Source: Spirochaeta sp. UBA2779 (GTDB lineage Bacteria > Spirochaetota > Spirochaetia > DSM-2461). From it: a stretch of 8,230 bases of DNA. Position numbers and translations under genes: made by a program. Each line of letters begins with the position of its first letter. The stretch's first letter is position 1. Shown piece by piece: positions 5,794 through 8,230 of the stretch. The notes under the pieces were generated by a model, which did no database searches, was not told where the DNA came from, and saw nothing but the letters and a program-made list of their open reading frames with translations. The stretch spans positions 1,587 through 9,816 of the forward strand of contig DEIH01000193.1 in the NCBI GenBank assembly GCA_002352375.1, given 5' to 3'.

Positions 5794-6753
5794 ATGAAGT
5801 CTTTTACCCCGCCGGCCATCCTGATAGCCCTGTTTTTTTCGGTTATGCCGCTTTTTTCGCAATCTGAGGCTGCGATTTCCTACGCCGAAGGAAATGGTTT
5901 TCAGCTCGTCAGAAACGGACAATCCACCAGTTATGATATCCTCAAGGGTGATGTTCTCGGTTTACCGATACAAGTCGGTGATATGATTCTTACCGATAAA
6001 AACAGTTTTGTGGAAATACAGCTGAACAGTGGTAACGGTGGTGTTGTCAAGCTGGCTGAAGATACAACCTTCACCGTTACTTCTCTTGATGGTAACGGAG
6101 GCGGTGTCTTCAAGCTGATATTCGGACGGATACGTGTAAAAGTCGCCGCATTAACCGGCGGCTCTCGGCTTTGGGTAAGCGGGTACGATACTGTCGCCGG
6201 GGTTAGAGGGACAGATTTCGGTTACGATTTATTTTACGATATTGCGGATGAAGGCGGGGAACGGCAGACTTCTGTCTACTGCTTTGAGGGGTCTGTTGAC
6301 GTTGTTCAGTATGATAAAAAAACGGTAAGTAAGATCGACCTGATGGCATTGGAGCCGTTTATTCTTAATGCCGGTAAAATGGTGAAGACCAGATCTACCA
6401 CTCCGGATGCAAAGCTGAGGTCTGTAAAAATTGACAATGATATCAGTTCTTATTGGAGTGCCTATCCCATTATTACGGCAGTGGGACTTCCTGCCGGGGG
6501 TACTGAAAAGCTGGAGGTCTCTGAGGAATTGAATCTCGACTCATCTCTGGAAACGGTAAAAAGGACATACGAAACCGGAGGGAAAATTGTCTTTGCAGCC
6601 GGTGTGGGTATGATGACCATCGGCGGATTACTTAAGGCCTTTTTACCTGATAATGATTCTGCAAACGATTTATCTACAGGATTACTGGCTATCGGTGGTA
6701 CTTCAGTTCTTGCCGCCGGCGGAATGATGATTTACTCTTTTACTCTTCCATAG
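5794..6753 (+). CDS. FecR-domain envelope protein with signal peptide and C-terminal membrane hairpin
   Basis: A 319-residue protein. Residues 1-22 are a signal peptide (MKS, a hydrophobic core, cut near LFSQ). Residues about 30-185 form a FecR domain: KGDVLGLPIQVGDMILT, SFVEIQL, a Gly-rich turn, GRIRVKV (111-117) and the signature VAGVRGTDF (134-142). Residues about 264-281 and 296-316 are hydrophobic and Gly-rich, likely two membrane helices separated by a short loop with Asp. Classical FecR is an inner-membrane sigma-factor regulator with an N-terminal cytoplasmic part. This architecture instead resembles the secreted FecR-domain proteins common in spirochaetes, whose ligands are unknown. 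No sigma factor or TonB receptor is adjacent. An in-frame TAG 12 nt upstream fixes the ATG at 5794 as the first possible start, although the AGAGGA directly touching it is too close to be ideal. The 3' end overlaps the convergent gene by 14 nt. Domain call is firm; the function is inferred only as envelope sensing or binding. Confidence 0.88.
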   Translation: MKSFTPPAILIALFFSVMPLFSQSEAAISYAEGNGFQLVRNGQSTSYDILKGDVLGLPIQVGDMILTDKNSFVEIQLNSGNGGVVKLAEDTTFTVTSLDGNGGGVFKLIFGRIRVKVAALTGGSRLWVSGYDTVAGVRGTDFGYDLFYDIADEGGERQTSVYCFEGSVDVVQYDKKTVSKIDLMALEPFILNAGKMVKTRSTTPDAKLRSVKIDNDISSYWSAYPIITAVGLPAGGTEKLEVSEELNLDSSLETVKRTYETGGKIVFAAGVGMMTIGGLLKAFLPDNDSANDLSTGLLAIGGTSVLAAGGMMIYSFTLP

Positions 6754-8092
6754 TTCTCTGGATGCCGCTGATTTCCCAGGATTTTCTCCCTTGAGTAAAA
6801 TGAAGAATGTCGATACGTGATACAGACCATGCTGAGGTTCCACTTTCTGTTCCTCCTTCCGGCGGTGTCCAGAAAAGGTAGCGGGCTTCAATTCTGTTAT
6901 CATTCAGCTTGTTCAGGGTTAAATCAGTAATCCCCCAGGGCCAGACACCTTCGGGGAGCTCAGGTTTTCCACTCTTTATCCATTCTGAGGCTTTTGGAGC
7001 ATCGCCGATACCTTCATACCCCTGCCTCATTTTAGTAGTAACGTAAACAGTCGTAATAAGACGGATATCATCGTTGCCAATCTTTTTTGCCAGACAGTCG
7101 TCCATAACCTCAGAGTCCATATTATCAATTGCTCTGTAATAGGTTTCGGCAACTTCCATAGGCGGCATACCGGCGGTTACCGGAGCTTCAAGTGCTTTAC
7201 GGATCGGGGCTGAAGCAAAGGCCAGAATCCCGGCAATTACAGCAACAGAGATAAGAAGCTTCCAGCCGGATTTTCTGAACCAACGTCTGTTTCGCAGCTT
7301 CTTCTCTATTCCCTCCGCTTTATTCCGGGCCTGGACTTTACGTTCCTGCAGTTCTGTTTCAGGCAGAGCTGAAACAATACCCTCATGAAGCCAGAGCTTG
7401 AGAAAAACCTTCCAGTCTTCAAGATTGGGAATTGTTTCCTCCGGCCCGATCAGCGCCTTACGAATAAAAGCCTCGGCATTCTGTTCTACTCCGGGGGTCA
7501 GTGATTCCAGTGGTGGAAGGATGCCCAGACGTATTCGTTCCCTTCTCTCTTCATCTGTTTCTCCGGCAAAGGGATCTGAACAGGTTAGAGCCTGCCAAGC
7601 CAGAACTCCCAGAGAAAACGACCAGCCGTTTTCCCCTTTTCTATCAGGGTGAGTCCACATTCTGGAGTCCTGGTTTAACTCAACCATCCAGGTGATAAGT
7701 TTTGGAGGGTATATTAAAACTCCACCGTCGGAGAGCCACCGGACCGCTTTGCTGTAAAGCCCGTTTAAAGGGAACCCGGCAGTTTTCAATAATCCAATGG
7801 CAGGTAGCAGCCGGGATATCCTTTCCGGTGTTAGAGTTTTCTTTTCGAAGGGTTTACTCTCATCCAGCCAGGGGCCCAGGGCTGTCATGTCACCTTCAAA
7901 CTCGATGAACCGTTCAATAGGCCAGGATGATATCTCTCCTGTACCATTGATAATAAGTCCTTCTGATTTTCTGATTGCAACAGTGTCGGCACTGCTGAAC
8001 CTTCGGGTACTGATACCTGTAGGAAAGCCCAGAAATACCCCTTCCGGAGTATGGAATTCAAGAGCGCCATTATCGATCTTATTCACGGTCAT
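6740..8092 (-). CDS. Pseudokinase-like single-pass membrane protein
   Basis: A 450-residue protein of unestablished function. Residues about 90-215 resemble the C-lobe of Ser/Thr protein kinases: GGVLIYPPKLI (123-132), then HPDRKGENGWSFSLGVLAWQ (148-167), DPF (173-175) and EERRERIRLG (181-190), like the HPD...WSLGV..Y.LLTG..PF pattern of subdomains VIII-X. I find no Gly-rich loop, VAIK lysine, HRD or DFG motif, so catalysis is unlikely. Residues 245-272 are charged and may form a short coiled coil. Residues 277-296 are one membrane helix after a basic patch (RNRRWFRKSGWK), predicting a cytoplasmic N-terminus and an external C-terminus. Residues 310-450 could be a small NTF2/DUF4878-like domain (EVAETYYRAIDNMDSE), a weak call. 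AGGAG (8102-8106) precedes the ATG by 9 nt. The start overlaps the end of the AraC-family gene, suggesting coupled translation. It may partner the adjacent FecR-like protein, but that is inference. Confidence 0.75.
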   Translation of the reverse strand: MTVNKIDNGALEFHTPEGVFLGFPTGISTRRFSSADTVAIRKSEGLIINGTGEISSWPIERFIEFEGDMTALGPWLDESKPFEKKTLTPERISRLLPAIGLLKTAGFPLNGLYSKAVRWLSDGGVLIYPPKLITWMVELNQDSRMWTHPDRKGENGWSFSLGVLAWQALTCSDPFAGETDEERRERIRLGILPPLESLTPGVEQNAEAFIRKALIGPEETIPNLEDWKVFLKLWLHEGIVSALPETELQERKVQARNKAEGIEKKLRNRRWFRKSGWKLLISVAVIAGILAFASAPIRKALEAPVTAGMPPMEVAETYYRAIDNMDSEVMDDCLAKKIGNDDIRLITTVYVTTKMRQGYEGIGDAPKASEWIKSGKPELPEGVWPWGITDLTLNKLNDNRIEARYLFWTPPEGGTESGTSAWSVSRIDILHFTQGRKSWEISGIQRTMEE

Positions 8093-8230
8093 TTAAAAAA
8101 GCTCCTGTGGGGCCGCGGTGATGGTACTGTTCGTTACGATACAACGAAGGGGCTGTACCGGTGTAGTGCTTGAATACCCGGCTGAAATGATATTCGCTGT
8201 AGAAATTGAGTCTGTCAGCTATCTCGTAAA
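8079..8230 (-). CDS. AraC-family transcriptional regulator, C-terminal fragment (5' part beyond window)
   Basis: Only the last 49 codons and the stop are visible. They hold the second helix-turn-helix of an AraC/XylS DNA-binding domain: EIADRLNFYSEYHFSRVFK, then HYTGTAPSLYR, matching the family pattern IA..L.FS..YFSR.FK...G.TP..YR. The sensing domain lies outside the window, so the inducer is unknown. The last residues (NEQYHHRGPTGAFLNDRE) are a short tail past the domain. The TAA at 8079-8081 is 14 nt inside the pseudokinase-like gene, so the two are read as an operon, and the ribosome binding site of the second gene lies within this coding sequence. Confidence 0.9.
   Translation of the reverse strand, partial: YEIADRLNFYSEYHFSRVFKHYTGTAPSLYRNEQYHHRGPTGAFLNDRE

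Noticed and set aside
5724..5819. N-terminal extension of murD by 32 codons
   Set aside because: It would overlap the divergent promoter and the start of the fecR-like gene, and MurD proteins begin where the ATG at 5723 places the start.

Overview
The window looks like chromosomal DNA from a free-living spirochaete (Spirochaeta/Oceanispirochaeta-like). I infer this from the style of the MurD sequence, a secreted FecR-domain protein with a C-terminal membrane anchor, and a membrane-bound kinase-like protein without catalytic residues. No 16S rRNA or other decisive marker is present, so the assignment is tentative. The gene set is housekeeping plus envelope proteins. I see no transposase, integrase, CRISPR array, tRNA or rRNA.

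Layout. On the left, two minus-strand genes run out of the window: a small secreted protein (584-925), then an AIM24/TIGR00266-family protein whose 3' end is cut off (1-506). Divergent from them is a class II, B12-dependent ribonucleotide reductase, nrdJ (1148-3412, +), preceded by a convincing NrdR operator and followed by a bidirectional terminator (3449-3485). Facing nrdJ is a minus-strand pair: murD (4305-5723), then a secreted protein made of two tandem copies of a domain (3639-4283). The small protein at 584-925 carries a single copy of that same domain, so two members of one secreted family flank nrdJ.

murD and the plus-strand fecR-like gene (5794-6753) diverge from a 70-bp spacer in which their predicted -10 elements overlap on a CTATAG palindrome. 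The right end is a minus-strand pair: an AraC-family regulator (8079-8230, N-terminal part missing) overlaps by 14 nt a pseudokinase-like single-pass membrane protein (6740-8092). That gene's stop in turn overlaps the convergent fecR-like stop by 14 nt.

How they fit together. nrdJ supplies deoxynucleotides and is probably repressed by NrdR when dATP is plentiful. MurD adds D-glutamate to UDP-MurNAc-L-Ala in peptidoglycan synthesis, and it is co-transcribed with a secreted acidic repeat protein of unknown role. The FecR-like protein and the pseudokinase-like protein may be an envelope sensing pair, but only adjacency supports that. The items most worth following are the single/tandem secreted domain family, the overlapping divergent promoter with a near-leaderless murD, and the pseudokinase-like protein. 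I do not see a clearly new multi-gene system.
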